64,000 nucleotides of DNA. It comes from Aquipuribacter hungaricus. GTDB lineage: Bacteria > Actinomycetota > Actinomycetes > Actinomycetales > JBBAYJ01. Under the pieces are notes generated by a model. The model was not told the origin of the DNA. It did not search any database and saw only the letters and a program-made list of their open reading frames with translations. Below, one piece after another: positions 41,432 through 50,006 of the stretch. How positions within the stretch are numbered: the stretch's first letter is position 1; the number at the start of each line of letters is the position of its first letter. The translations under genes and the position numbers were made by a program. The DNA is taken from NCBI RefSeq assembly GCF_042663885.1, contig NZ_JBHSXV010000001.1. One strand, written 5' to 3'.

Positions 41432-42663
41432 GCCCGGCAGCTCCCGGCGCCGGCACGGTCCTCGACGGGGTCCCCGCCGGGGCGTTCGGGCCGCAGACCC
41501 AGGCGCACGGGGTCGTCGACCGGCCGGGGGAGCGGCCCCGGGTGGGCGTGCGGCTGCACGACGCGGTGCTCGACGTCGGGCGGGCCGCCCGGCGCGACGG
41601 GCTCGACCTGGCCGACGCGCTGTCGGAGCCGACCCTGGACGCGTTCATGGCCCTCGGCCCGGCCGCGTGGGCGCAGGAGCGGGAGTGGCTGGACGCGCTC
41701 CTGCCGTCCCTCGACCCCGCCGACGAGCTGCTGGTCCCCCTCGGTCAGGTCGGGCTGCGGCTGCCGTTCACGGTGGCCGACTACGTCGACTTCTACGCCA
41801 GCAGGGAGCACGCCTCGAACCTGGGCGCGCTGTTCCGCCCCGGCCAGCCGCCGCTGCCGGCCGCCTGGACCCACCTGCCCGTCGGCTACCACGGCCGCGC
41901 CGGGACGGTCGTGGTCAGCGGCACCGGGGTGCGCCGCCCGGTGGGCCAGGTCCGCCCGCCCGGGTCCGCGGCGCCGGAGGTGGTCGCCTCCCGCCGCCTC
42001 GACATCGAGGCCGAGGTCGGCTTCGTCGTGGGGATCGGCTCGGTGCAGGGCGAGCCCGTCCCGCTGTCCGCCTTCGCCGACCACGTGTTCGGCGTCTGCC
42101 TGGTCGACGACTGGTCCGCCCGCGACCTGCAGGCGTGGGAGTACGTGCCGCTCGGCCCGTTCCTCGGCAAGAGCTTCGCCACCTCGGTGTCCGCGTGGGT
42201 GACCCCCCTGTCGTCGCTGGCCGCCGCCCGGGTGCCGGCCCCGCCGCGCGAGCACCCGGTGCAGGCCTACCTCGACGACACCGACCACCCGTGGGGCCTC
42301 GACCTGCGCCTCGGCGTCACGCTGCAGGGCCACCACGTGTCCTCCCCGCCCTTCGCCGGGATGTACTGGACGGCGGCGCAGCAGCTGGCGCACCTCACGG
42401 TCGCCGGGGCGTCGCTGCGGACGGGGGACCTGTTCGCCTCCGGCACGGTGAGCGGTCCGGGCAGGCACCAGCGCGGCTCCCTCATCGAGCTGACCTGGGG
42501 CGGCGCGGAGCCGCTCGTGCTGCCCGACGGGACGACCCGCACCTTCCTCGAGGACGGCGACGAGGTCGTCGTCACCGCGTGGGCGCCGGGCCCGGACGAG
42601 GAGCACCCGGTCGGCCTGGGCGAGGTGCGCGGGCGGGTGCTGCCGGCGCGGCCCCTGCCCTGA
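41428..42663 (+). CDS. fahA: Fumarylacetoacetase
   Basis: 411 residues. It hydrolyses fumarylacetoacetate to fumarate and acetoacetate, the last step of tyrosine catabolism. An N-terminal SH3-like domain precedes the FAH core: DYVDFYASREHASNLG (catalytic His), HLPVGYHGRAGTVVVSG, LDIEAEVGFVVG (metal Glu), VDDWSARDLQAWEY (metal Asp), GKSFATSVSAWVTPL. All expected ligands are in place. The GTG overlaps the preceding stop. Confidence 0.93.
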   Translation: MSPAAPGAGTVLDGVPAGAFGPQTQAHGVVDRPGERPRVGVRLHDAVLDVGRAARRDGLDLADALSEPTLDAFMALGPAAWAQEREWLDALLPSLDPADELLVPLGQVGLRLPFTVADYVDFYASREHASNLGALFRPGQPPLPAAWTHLPVGYHGRAGTVVVSGTGVRRPVGQVRPPGSAAPEVVASRRLDIEAEVGFVVGIGSVQGEPVPLSAFADHVFGVCLVDDWSARDLQAWEYVPLGPFLGKSFATSVSAWVTPLSSLAAARVPAPPREHPVQAYLDDTDHPWGLDLRLGVTLQGHHVSSPPFAGMYWTAAQQLAHLTVAGASLRTGDLFASGTVSGPGRHQRGSLIELTWGGAEPLVLPDGTTRTFLEDGDEVVVTAWAPGPDEEHPVGLGEVRGRVLPARPLP

Positions 42664-42765
42664 GGACCGGCGGCGTCGCGGTGCGCCCGGTCCTGACCCT
42701 GGTCGCAGGCGTCCGGGTGGTGGCAAGCGGTTGCGGCGCCCGCCTGCAGCACCGACCCTGGCCGG

Positions 42766-43047
42766 GTGCTGCCCCTCGCCAACATCGTGCCGCTGTCCGA
42801 CGACGGCTGGCTGACCGTGCTGTGGGTGACGGTCGGCGCGTGCGTGCTGTGGATCGCCGGCGTGGTGGTCGTCAGCCGCCACCACTACGTCACCAGCCCC
42901 GGCCAGGGCGTGCAGCGCAAGCCCCCGGGCGAGCCCGGCACCGCGAAGATCCTCACGGTGCGGACCCTGCTCGTCCTCGCGGTCGGGCTGGCCGCGGTCG
43001 TGCTCGTGGTCTTCCTCGTCGGTCGCGCCGGCGACCTGCTCGCCTGA
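42766..43047 (+). CDS. Small membrane protein, unknown function
   Basis: 93 residues with two hydrophobic helices (TVLWVTVGACVLWIAGVVVV and TLLVLAVGLAAVVLVVFLVG) joined by a basic, Pro/Gly-rich loop (SRHHYVTSPGQGVQRKPPGEPG). The GTG has GACCCT six bases upstream. Three bases separate its stop from the large sensor gene, so it may help place or couple that sensor at the membrane, since the sensor has no membrane segment of its own. Confidence 0.6.
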   Translation: MLPLANIVPLSDDGWLTVLWVTVGACVLWIAGVVVVSRHHYVTSPGQGVQRKPPGEPGTAKILTVRTLLVLAVGLAAVVLVVFLVGRAGDLLA

Positions 43048-43050
43048 CCC

Positions 43051-46000
43051 GTGGCCCTGCTGCCGCAGGAGGACGACGTCCTCGGCGGCCGGGGCGGTAG
43101 CGTCCCGGCCGTGCCCGACGTCCCCGACGCGCCCCACGACGTCTTCGGGTCCGGCGAGGTGGCCCGCGACCTCGCCGCCGTCGACTGGGCCGCCACCCCG
43201 CTCGGGGAGCCGCGGACCTGGCCCGTGCCGCTGGCCTCCATGGTCCGCGTCCTGCTGTCCTCGCGGTTCTCGATGTGGATGGCGTGGGGGCCGGAGCTCA
43301 CGTTCTTCTGCAACGACGCCTACCGGCGCGACACGCTGGGCAGCAAGTACCCGTGGGCGCTCGGCCGGCCGGCGAGCGAGGTGTGGGCCGAGATCTGGCC
43401 GGACATCGAGGGCCGGATCGAGCACGTCATGAGGACCCGCGAGGCCACGTGGGACGAGGCGCTCATGCTGTTCCTCGAGCGCAGCGGGTACCGCGAGGAG
43501 ACCTACCACACGTTCTCCTACTCGCCGCTGGCCGACGACGACGGTGCCGTCGCCGGGATGCTGTGCGTGGTCAGCGAGGACACCGAGCGCGTCGTCGGGG
43601 CCCGCCGCATGGCGCTGGTCCGCGACCTGGGCGCCGGGCTCACCGCCCCCCGCGCGCAGCAGGAGGTCCTCGACGTCGTGCGGCGCGAGCTCGGCGCGGC
43701 CGACGCGCTGCTGCCGTTCACGCTGGTCTACCTGCTCGAGCCCACGGGCGAGGCGGTGCTCGCCGCGAGCACGGGCCTCGCGCTGCCGCACGACGCGGCG
43801 CCGCCGGTCATCGCCGCGGACGGGCCGTCGCCGTGGCCCCGGGAGGCGGTGCTGCGGGGCGAGACGGCGGTCGTCGACGACCTGGACCTGCGCTTCCCCG
43901 ACCTTCCCACCGGCGGCCGGGACGCCGGTCCCCGCCAGGCGCTCGTCGTGCCCTTCCGCCAGCAGGACGAGACCCGCCCGCTGGGCTTCCTCGTCGCCGG
44001 GCTCACCCGGTACCGCCCCCTCGACGACGACCACCGCGGCTTCGTCGAGCTCGTCGCCGGCCAGGTCGCCGCGTCGCTGGCCGGCGTCCGCGCCCACGAG
44101 CAGGAGCGGCTGCGCGCCGAGCGCCTGCTCGAGCTCGACCGTGCCAAGACGGACTTCTTCACCAACGTCAGCCACGAGTTCCGGACCCCGCTCACCCTCA
44201 TGCTCGGCCCGGCGGAGGACGCCCTCACCGACACCGAGGAGGAGCTCGGGCCCCGCCAGCGCGAGCGCGTCGAGGTGGTGCGCCGCAACGGCGAACGGCT
44301 GCTCAAGCTCGTCGACACCCTCCTGGACTTCTCCCGCCTGGAGTCCGGGACCGTCCAGGCGCAGTTCGAGCCGGCGGACCTCACGGCGGCCACCGCGGAG
44401 CTCGCCGAGACGTTCCGCACCGCGGTGGAGCGGGTCGGGCTGTCGTACACGGTGTCGTGCGAGCAGCTGCCCGGCCCGGTCTGGGTGGACCGCGAGATGT
44501 GGGCCAAGGTCGTGCTCAACCTGCTGTCGAACGCGCTGAAGTTCACCTTCGACGGCGGCATCGACGTGCGGCTGGAGGCCGCGGCCGACGGGGCCCGGCT
44601 CACGGTCACCGACACCGGGACCGGCATCGAGCCGGAGCAGCAGGTCCGGCTGTTCGAGCGGTTCGCCCGGGTGGCGGGGGCGCGGTCGCGCAGCCTCGAG
44701 GGCTCCGGCATCGGTCTGGCCCTGGTGCAGGACCTGGCGGGCGTGCACGGCGGCACCGTGGCGCTGGACAGCGAGCCCGGGCGCGGCAGCTCGTTCACCG
44801 TCACCGTGCCGTGGGGCCGGGACCACCTGCCGGCGGAGCAGGTGCTCGAGGCCCCGTCGGGCGGCGGCCAGGGCGGCCGCGGCCCGCGCGGCTACCTCGC
44901 CGAGGCGTCCCGCTGGCTCGTCGACACCCCCACCGGGCCGGGGTCGACGCCCGCGCCCGGGACCGACCGTCCCCGCGTCCTCGTCGTGGACGACAACGCG
45001 GACATGCGCGAGTACGTCACCCGCCTGCTGGCGGTGGACCACGAGGTGCTCGTCGCCGCCGACGGCCGCACCGCGCTGGAGATCGCCCGCCGCGACTCCC
45101 CGGACCTCGTGCTCAGCGACGTGATGATGCCCGGGCTGGACGGCGTGGGGCTCATGGCGGCCCTGCGCGAGGACGCGCGTACCGCCCACGTGCCGGTGGT
45201 GCTCGTGTCCGCCCGTGCCGGCGAGGACGAGACCGTGCGCGGCCTGGAGGCGGGGGCGGACGACTACCTGGCCAAGCCGTTCTCCAGCCGTGAGCTGCGG
45301 GCCCGGGTCCGCGCCAACCTCGAGCTGGACCGGGTCCGCCGCACCCGCCGCGAGCTGGAGCAGATGCAGGCGCTGCTGGACCAGGCCCAGCGCCTGGCGC
45401 GGGTCGGCAGCTGGGAGGTCGACGTCGCGACCGGCGCCATCACCGCCTCGACGGAGTTCGTCCGCCAGGCCGACCTCACCGAGGAGGAGGTGGCCGCCCG
45501 CGGCTTCGACGAGGCCTTCGCCGACCGCGTCCACCCCGACGACCGTCCTGCCGTCGAGGCGGCGCTGGCCCGTGCGGTCGAGCACGGAGAGCCGGTGGAC
45601 TACCTCGTCCGGCTCATCGACCGCGACGGCGGCGTCCGCACCTTCCGCACCCTCGGCGAGCTCGAGCGGGACGCCGAGGGCCGCCCGCTGCGCCTGCGCG
45701 GGAGCAACCAGGACGTCACCGAGCAGCTGCTGGCCGAGGAGGCGCGCGCGGCGGTGGCCGCGGCGACCGAGGCCGCCGGGCGCGAGCACCGCATCGCCGA
45801 CGAGCTGCAGCGCTCCCTGCTGCCCGAGGACGACGTGCAGGCCGAGGAGCTGTCCGTCGCGTCGTTCTACAGCGCCGGCGCCGAGGGCACCCAGGTCGGC
45901 GGGGACTGGTACGACGTCATCGGCCTGGGCGGCGGCCGGACGGCGCTGGTCGTCGGCGACGTCATGGGCCGGGGGGTCCGGGCGGCTGCCGTCATGGGTC

Positions 46001-46872
46001 AGCTCCGCTCCGCCGTGCGCGCCTTCGCCCGGCTCGACCTGCCGCCCTCGCAGGTCCTGGAGTACCTCGACGGCGTGGTCCGCGACCTCGGCGACGACCA
46101 GATCGTCACCTGCCTGTACGGCGTCTACGACCCCTACGACGCGACGCTGACCCTGGCCAACGCGGGGCACCTGCCGCCGCTGGTGCGCCGCCCGGGCGGG
46201 ACGGTCGAGCGGCTCGAGCACTCCCAGGGCCCGCCGCTGGGCACGGTCGTGGCCGCCGTCAGCGACGTCCACGTCACCCTCGAGTCCGACGCCGTCCTCG
46301 TCCTCTACACCGACGGGCTCGTCGAGGACCGCAGCAGCGACATCGACGACGGGATCGACGCGCTCAGCGCGCTGGTCGCGGCCCTGCCGGAGGGGCTGGA
46401 CCGGGACACCCCGGCGCATCTGGTCCGCGCCCTGCTGCCCGGCGGCTCCGACGACGACGTCGCGGTGCTCATGGCGCAGGTGCAGGGCGGGGAGCCGGCA
46501 CCCACCCTGGCGCTCACCGTCGACGACGAGCCGGCCGGCATCCCGCGCGCCCGGCGCGAGGTCGGCGCCGCGCTCACGGCCTGGGGCGTGGAGCAGGACG
46601 TCTGCGAGACGGTCCTGCTCCTGCTGTCCGAGCTGGTGACCAACGCGCTGGTCCACGGCCGGCCGCCGGTGCACGTGCGGGTGCGGCGCGGTCCGACCGC
46701 CCTCGCCCTGGAGGTCCACGACAGCGCGCAGACCATGCCGCGGCGCGGCGACCCGGACGACAGCGACGAGCACGGCCGGGGCCTGCAGCTGGTGTCGGCG
46801 ATGTCGGCCCGGTGGGGGACGCGGCCGACCATGGTCGGCAAGGCCGTGTGGTGCACGGTGCCCCTGGGCTGA
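43051..46872 (+). CDS. Giant hybrid sensor kinase / receiver / PAS / PP2C phosphatase / anti-sigma-type kinase
   Basis: 1273 residues. Domains in order: PAS (~55-190), GAF (~195-350), HisKA with FFTNVSHEFRTPL (His375), HATPase_c (~470-595), receiver with LVLSDVMMPG (Asp690) and KPFSS, PAS (~785-895, with HPDD), PP2C/SpoIIE phosphatase (~905-1130; GGDWYDVIGLGGG, GDVMGRG, LYTDGLVED), and an RsbW-like HATPase (~1150-1273; LLLLSELVTNALVHGRPP). One protein thus combines two-component and partner-switching signalling. No transmembrane segment is seen. The GTG starts three bases after the small membrane gene. Confidence 0.88.
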   Translation: MALLPQEDDVLGGRGGSVPAVPDVPDAPHDVFGSGEVARDLAAVDWAATPLGEPRTWPVPLASMVRVLLSSRFSMWMAWGPELTFFCNDAYRRDTLGSKYPWALGRPASEVWAEIWPDIEGRIEHVMRTREATWDEALMLFLERSGYREETYHTFSYSPLADDDGAVAGMLCVVSEDTERVVGARRMALVRDLGAGLTAPRAQQEVLDVVRRELGAADALLPFTLVYLLEPTGEAVLAASTGLALPHDAAPPVIAADGPSPWPREAVLRGETAVVDDLDLRFPDLPTGGRDAGPRQALVVPFRQQDETRPLGFLVAGLTRYRPLDDDHRGFVELVAGQVAASLAGVRAHEQERLRAERLLELDRAKTDFFTNVSHEFRTPLTLMLGPAEDALTDTEEELGPRQRERVEVVRRNGERLLKLVDTLLDFSRLESGTVQAQFEPADLTAATAELAETFRTAVERVGLSYTVSCEQLPGPVWVDREMWAKVVLNLLSNALKFTFDGGIDVRLEAAADGARLTVTDTGTGIEPEQQVRLFERFARVAGARSRSLEGSGIGLALVQDLAGVHGGTVALDSEPGRGSSFTVTVPWGRDHLPAEQVLEAPSGGGQGGRGPRGYLAEASRWLVDTPTGPGSTPAPGTDRPRVLVVDDNADMREYVTRLLAVDHEVLVAADGRTALEIARRDSPDLVLSDVMMPGLDGVGLMAALREDARTAHVPVVLVSARAGEDETVRGLEAGADDYLAKPFSSRELRARVRANLELDRVRRTRRELEQMQALLDQAQRLARVGSWEVDVATGAITASTEFVRQADLTEEEVAARGFDEAFADRVHPDDRPAVEAALARAVEHGEPVDYLVRLIDRDGGVRTFRTLGELERDAEGRPLRLRGSNQDVTEQLLAEEARAAVAAATEAAGREHRIADELQRSLLPEDDVQAEELSVASFYSAGAEGTQVGGDWYDVIGLGGGRTALVVGDVMGRGVRAAAVMGQLRSAVRAFARLDLPPSQVLEYLDGVVRDLGDDQIVTCLYGVYDPYDATLTLANAGHLPPLVRRPGGTVERLEHSQGPPLGTVVAAVSDVHVTLESDAVLVLYTDGLVEDRSSDIDDGIDALSALVAALPEGLDRDTPAHLVRALLPGGSDDDVAVLMAQVQGGEPAPTLALTVDDEPAGIPRARREVGAALTAWGVEQDVCETVLLLLSELVTNALVHGRPPVHVRVRRGPTALALEVHDSAQTMPRRGDPDDSDEHGRGLQLVSAMSARWGTRPTMVGKAVWCTVPLG

Positions 46873-46907
46873 GGGCCGGTGTCGGACCCGCCTCCTAGCG
46901 TCGGCCC

Positions 46908-47354
46908 ATGACGCTGAGGCTGGCCGAGCTCACCCCCGAGAACCTGCCCGCGGCCGTCCGGCTGCGCCTCGCGCCCGGGCAGGAGCGGTTCGTCGCGCCG
47001 GTGGTCGAGTCGGTCGCGGAGGCCTACGTCACCCCGACGGCGTGGCCGCGGGTCGTCCTGGACGACGACGAGGTGGTCGGCTTCGTCATGGCGAACTTCG
47101 ACCCCGACCACGAGCTGCCCGAGTTCCGCGCCGGGGTGTGGCGCCTGTCCGTGGCCGCGGGGGCGCAGGGGCGGGGCGTCGGCAGGTTCGCCGTGGACCA
47201 GGTCGCGGCCGAGGCCCGGCGGCGGGGCGTCCGGCGGATCACCGTGCTGTGGGAGCAGGGCGAGGGCGGGCCCGAGGGGTTCTACCTCCGGCTGGGGTTC
47301 GTGGTCACCGGCGAGCTGTCCGGCGAGACCGTCGGCACGCTGGAGCTGGGGTAG
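46908..47354 (+). CDS. GNAT family N-acetyltransferase
   Basis: 148 residues. Acetyl-CoA loop LSVAAGAQGRGVGRFAVDQVAAEARRRG and C-terminal FYLRLGFVVTGELSGETV resemble the diamine/spermidine acetyltransferase-like branch; the substrate is uncertain. TAGCGT lies six bases before the ATG (leaderless). Its last 73 bases overlap the 3' end of the sigma-factor gene on the opposite strand. Confidence 0.82.
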   Translation: MTLRLAELTPENLPAAVRLRLAPGQERFVAPVVESVAEAYVTPTAWPRVVLDDDEVVGFVMANFDPDHELPEFRAGVWRLSVAAGAQGRGVGRFAVDQVAAEARRRGVRRITVLWEQGEGGPEGFYLRLGFVVTGELSGETVGTLELG

Positions 47355-48142
47355 CGGCGGCGGGCGCGCGCCCGTCCCAGCTCCCAGCGCCACCGGTGCC
47401 ACCGCTCGACGACGGGCCGGACGGAGCGCCCGCGCCGCCAGGCGGCGAAGACCCGCAGCAGCCGCGGGTCCGGCGGCGCGGCCCCGTCCCGGGGGGCGAG
47501 CTCGCCGAGCAGCCGGGTGACGCCGGCGAGCCGGTCCCCGGCGTCCGCGGGCGTGGCCGGCCCGGCGCCCAGCACGCCCGCGACGGTGCCGGCCAGGGCG
47601 GTCCGCCCGGCCAGGAGCAGGACGGCCCCCTGCTCGCCCGTCAGCCCGAGGGTGTCCAGCACCTCGCGCCACGGCCAGCCCTCGACGTCGTGCAGCCACA
47701 GCACCTCCCGCTCCGGCAGCGGCCGTGCCCGCAGCGCTGCCTCCAGCGCCTCCCACCCCGCCGGACCCCACCGGTCCGACCAGGCGAGGGTCGCCCACGG
47801 GACGTCGTCGCGGCCCGGTCCCGCCGCGCCGCCCGGCGCCTCGGTGGCGACCTGCCCGGGCGTGCCCGCCGGTGCCAGGGCTCCCGCCGACGCCGCCCGG
47901 GCCCGCCCGGAGGTGACGAGGATGCCCGTGAGCCAGGCGCGCAGCGTGGTGTGCCAGGTGAACATGTCGAGCCCGGGCAGGGCCACCGACCAGGTGCGGA
48001 GGACGAGGTCGCCGACCAGGTCCTCGGGCACGTACAGCCGGGCCAGGCGGCGCACCGTCGCGTCCTGGGCGCGCAGCAGCTCCTCGAAGGCCTGCGCGCT
48101 GCCCAGCCGCAGCCCCTCGAACAGGACGCCCTCGTCCTCCAC
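47282..48142 (-). CDS. ECF-like RNA polymerase sigma factor
   Basis: 286 residues. Region 2-like start (LGSAQAFEELLRAQDATVRRLARLYV..EDLVGDLVLRTW) and region 4 (RPLPEREVLWLHDVEGWPWREVLDTLGL) are recognisable, though region 2 is divergent. A C-terminal part (~200-286) ends in an Arg-rich and Ser/Pro-rich tail that is antisense to the GNAT gene, so the tail may be non-essential. TAGCCT is six bases before the GTG at 48142. No anti-sigma gene is adjacent. Confidence 0.7.
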   Translation of the reverse strand: MEDEGVLFEGLRLGSAQAFEELLRAQDATVRRLARLYVPEDLVGDLVLRTWSVALPGLDMFTWHTTLRAWLTGILVTSGRARAASAGALAPAGTPGQVATEAPGGAAGPGRDDVPWATLAWSDRWGPAGWEALEAALRARPLPEREVLWLHDVEGWPWREVLDTLGLTGEQGAVLLLAGRTALAGTVAGVLGAGPATPADAGDRLAGVTRLLGELAPRDGAAPPDPRLLRVFAAWRRGRSVRPVVERWHRWRWELGRARARRRYPSSSVPTVSPDSSPVTTNPSRR

Positions 48143-48219
48143 CGGACCAGGCTACGACCGGGCGGTCCCGGCGGCGCCGGGTCCGACCGACCGGGGCTGC
48201 GCCGACCTGTGGCGACGTC

Positions 48220-48585
48220 TCAGGCCGGGGGGCGCCCGGCCGCGGCGGCCTCGAGCACGTCGGCCAGGTCGCGCAGGCTCGTGGCGACAGCCCGGCCCAG
48301 CGGCGTCAGCGCGTACTCCACCCGCGGCGGCACCGGGGTGACGACCTCCCGGGTGACCATGCCGTCGGCGGCCAGGGTCTGCAGCGTCTGCGACAGCATC
48401 TTCTCGCTCACCCCGTCGACGCGGCGGCGCAGCTGCCCGAAGCGGTGGGTCCCCTCCAGCAGCGCGAGCAGGGCGAGCGAGGCCCACCGGCTCGTCACGT
48501 CCTCGAAGGCCGCCCGCGACGCGCACCCCCGGGCGAACACGTCCGTCACCAGGTCCGCGCCGGGCCCGACCTCGTCTGCCACCAC
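48220..48585 (-). CDS. HxlR family transcriptional regulator
   Basis: 121 residues. Winged helix: CASRAAFEDVTSRWASLALLALLEGTHRFGQLRRRVDGVSEKMLSQTLQTLAADGMVTR with the HxlR pattern, including the N-terminal Cys that can sense redox or electrophiles in relatives. TAGCCT six bases before GTG 48585 sets the start. It is divergent from the NmrA-like oxidoreductase and shares a palindrome with it. Confidence 0.9.
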   Translation of the reverse strand: MVADEVGPGADLVTDVFARGCASRAAFEDVTSRWASLALLALLEGTHRFGQLRRRVDGVSEKMLSQTLQTLAADGMVTREVVTPVPPRVEYALTPLGRAVATSLRDLADVLEAAAAGRPPA

Positions 48586-48626
48586 CGCACCAGGCTACGC
48601 CGGGGGCACGGTGGGAATGGGCAGCA

Positions 48627-48641
48627 CTAACCGTGGGTTAG
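48627..48641. promoter_or_regulatory. HxlR operator candidate
   Basis: CTAACC (48627-48632) and GGTTAG (48636-48641) form a perfect inverted repeat around GTG, between the divergent hxlR-type and oxidoreductase genes. Confidence 0.6.
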
Positions 48642-48697
48642 CGCCTTCGGTCGGCAGCACCGCCGGCCCCCGTCGTCCCCACCCCCAGGAGCTCCCC

Positions 48698-49597
48698 GTG
48701 CCCACTCTCGCCGTCACCGGTGCCTCCGGCCGCCTCGGCCGCCTCGTCGTCGCCGACCTGCTCGACCGGGGGGTGGTGCCCGCCGGTGACGTCGTCGCCG
48801 TCGTCCGCGACCCCGCGTCCGTCGCCGACCTCGCCGACCGGGGCGTGCAGGTGCGCCGCGGCGACTACGACGAGCCGGGCACGCTGCCCTCGGCGCTCGC
48901 CGGGGTCGACCGGCTGCTGCTCGTGTCCGGCTCCGAGCCCGGGCGGCGCGTGCCGCAGCACACCGCCGTGGTGGAGGCCGCCGTCGCGGCGGGCGTCGGC
49001 CGGCTCGTCTACACGAGCATCCTCGGCGCCCCCACGACGAGGAACCCGCTCGCCCCCGACCACCGGGCGACCGAGGAGGTGCTGCGCGCCGCCGCCGTGC
49101 CCGTGGTCGTGCTCCGCAACGGCTGGTACACCGAGAACTGGACCGACCAGCTGGGCCAGTACCTGGCCACCGGCGAGCTGCTCGGTGCCACCGGCGGTGC
49201 CGGGGTGTCCGCCGCCGCCCGCGCGGACTTCGCCGTGGCGGCCGCCTCGGCGCTGCTCGCCGACCACGCCGAGCTCGCCGCGGCCGCGGACGAGCAGGCC
49301 GAGGGGTTCCTCGCCCTCGAGCTCGGCGGCCCGGCGTTCACGCTGGAGGAGCTGGCCGCCGCCGTCACGGAGGCGACCGGCACGACGGTGGTGTCCCGCG
49401 ACCTCGGCGTCGACGGCTACGCCCGCGCCCTGGTCGGGGCCGGCCTCGACGAGGGCACGGCCGGCTTCGTCGCCTCGCTCGACGGCTCGATCGCCGCAGG
49501 GGAGCTCCGGACCGGCTCGGGCGCGCTGGAGCGGCTGCTCGGCCGCCCGGCGACCCCGCTCGTCGAGGTCGTCCGGGCGGCCGCGCCCGCCGCGTGA
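48698..49597 (+). CDS. NmrA-like NAD(P)-binding oxidoreductase (quinone reductase QorB type)
   Basis: 299 residues. Extended-SDR start LAVTGASGRLGRLVVADLL, then VVAVVRDPASVADLADRGVQVRRGDYDEP and YTSILGAPTTRNPLAPDHRATEEVL, matching the QorB/NmrA group. HxlR regulators are often divergent from such genes, as here, and the pair usually answers to electrophiles such as quinones or diamide. The GTG has AGGAG seven bases upstream. Confidence 0.85.
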   Translation: MPTLAVTGASGRLGRLVVADLLDRGVVPAGDVVAVVRDPASVADLADRGVQVRRGDYDEPGTLPSALAGVDRLLLVSGSEPGRRVPQHTAVVEAAVAAGVGRLVYTSILGAPTTRNPLAPDHRATEEVLRAAAVPVVVLRNGWYTENWTDQLGQYLATGELLGATGGAGVSAAARADFAVAAASALLADHAELAAAADEQAEGFLALELGGPAFTLEELAAAVTEATGTTVVSRDLGVDGYARALVGAGLDEGTAGFVASLDGSIAAGELRTGSGALERLLGRPATPLVEVVRAAAPAA

Positions 49598-49601
49598 GGC
49601 G

Positions 49602-50006
49602 CTAGCGCTCCTCGACCGGGGCCTTGACCGCGAGCACGGGGCAGTCCGCCTCCAGCAGCACCCGCTGGGCGGCGCTGCCGAACAGCAGCTTGCCGGTGGG
49701 GCTGCGCCGCCGCAGGCCGATGACGACGACCGAGGCGCCGTGCTCGCGGGCGGCCGCGAGCACGCCCTCGGCGCCGTCGTGGCCGGTCACCCGCTGCTCC
49801 ACCGTCGACGGCACGCCGGACTCCTCGAGCATCGCCCGGACCTCGGCGAGGTCGTCGGCCCCCGCGTACCGGGGGTCGACGAGGGCGTCGCCGCGCGAGG
49901 TGTTGACCACGTGCAGCGCCTCCCCGCGCCGGTCGGCCTCGTCGAGGGCCGCCCGCAGGGCCGCCCGTCCCTGCGGGGTCGGCACGTAGCCGCAGACCAC
50001 GGTCAC
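49602..50006 (-). CDS. Universal stress protein (UspA family)
   Basis: 134 residues, one Usp domain with the ATP-binding pattern VIGLRRRSPTGKLLFGSAAQRVLLEADCPVLAV (G-2x-G-9x-G-S/T type). The GTG overlaps the tctA stop by four bases, making it the last gene of the tctCBA operon. Usp proteins next to transporters are thought to adjust transport or persistence; the exact role is unknown. Confidence 0.87.
   Translation of the reverse strand: MTVVCGYVPTPQGRAALRAALDEADRRGEALHVVNTSRGDALVDPRYAGADDLAEVRAMLEESGVPSTVEQRVTGHDGAEGVLAAAREHGASVVVIGLRRRSPTGKLLFGSAAQRVLLEADCPVLAVKAPVEER

Noticed and set aside
40870..46773. Open minus-strand frame of 1967 codons opposite fahA and the large sensor gene
   Set aside because: It is the antisense shadow of real genes in very GC-rich DNA: its product is Arg/Gly/Ala/Val-rich low complexity with no domain, while the plus-strand genes have full domain signatures.
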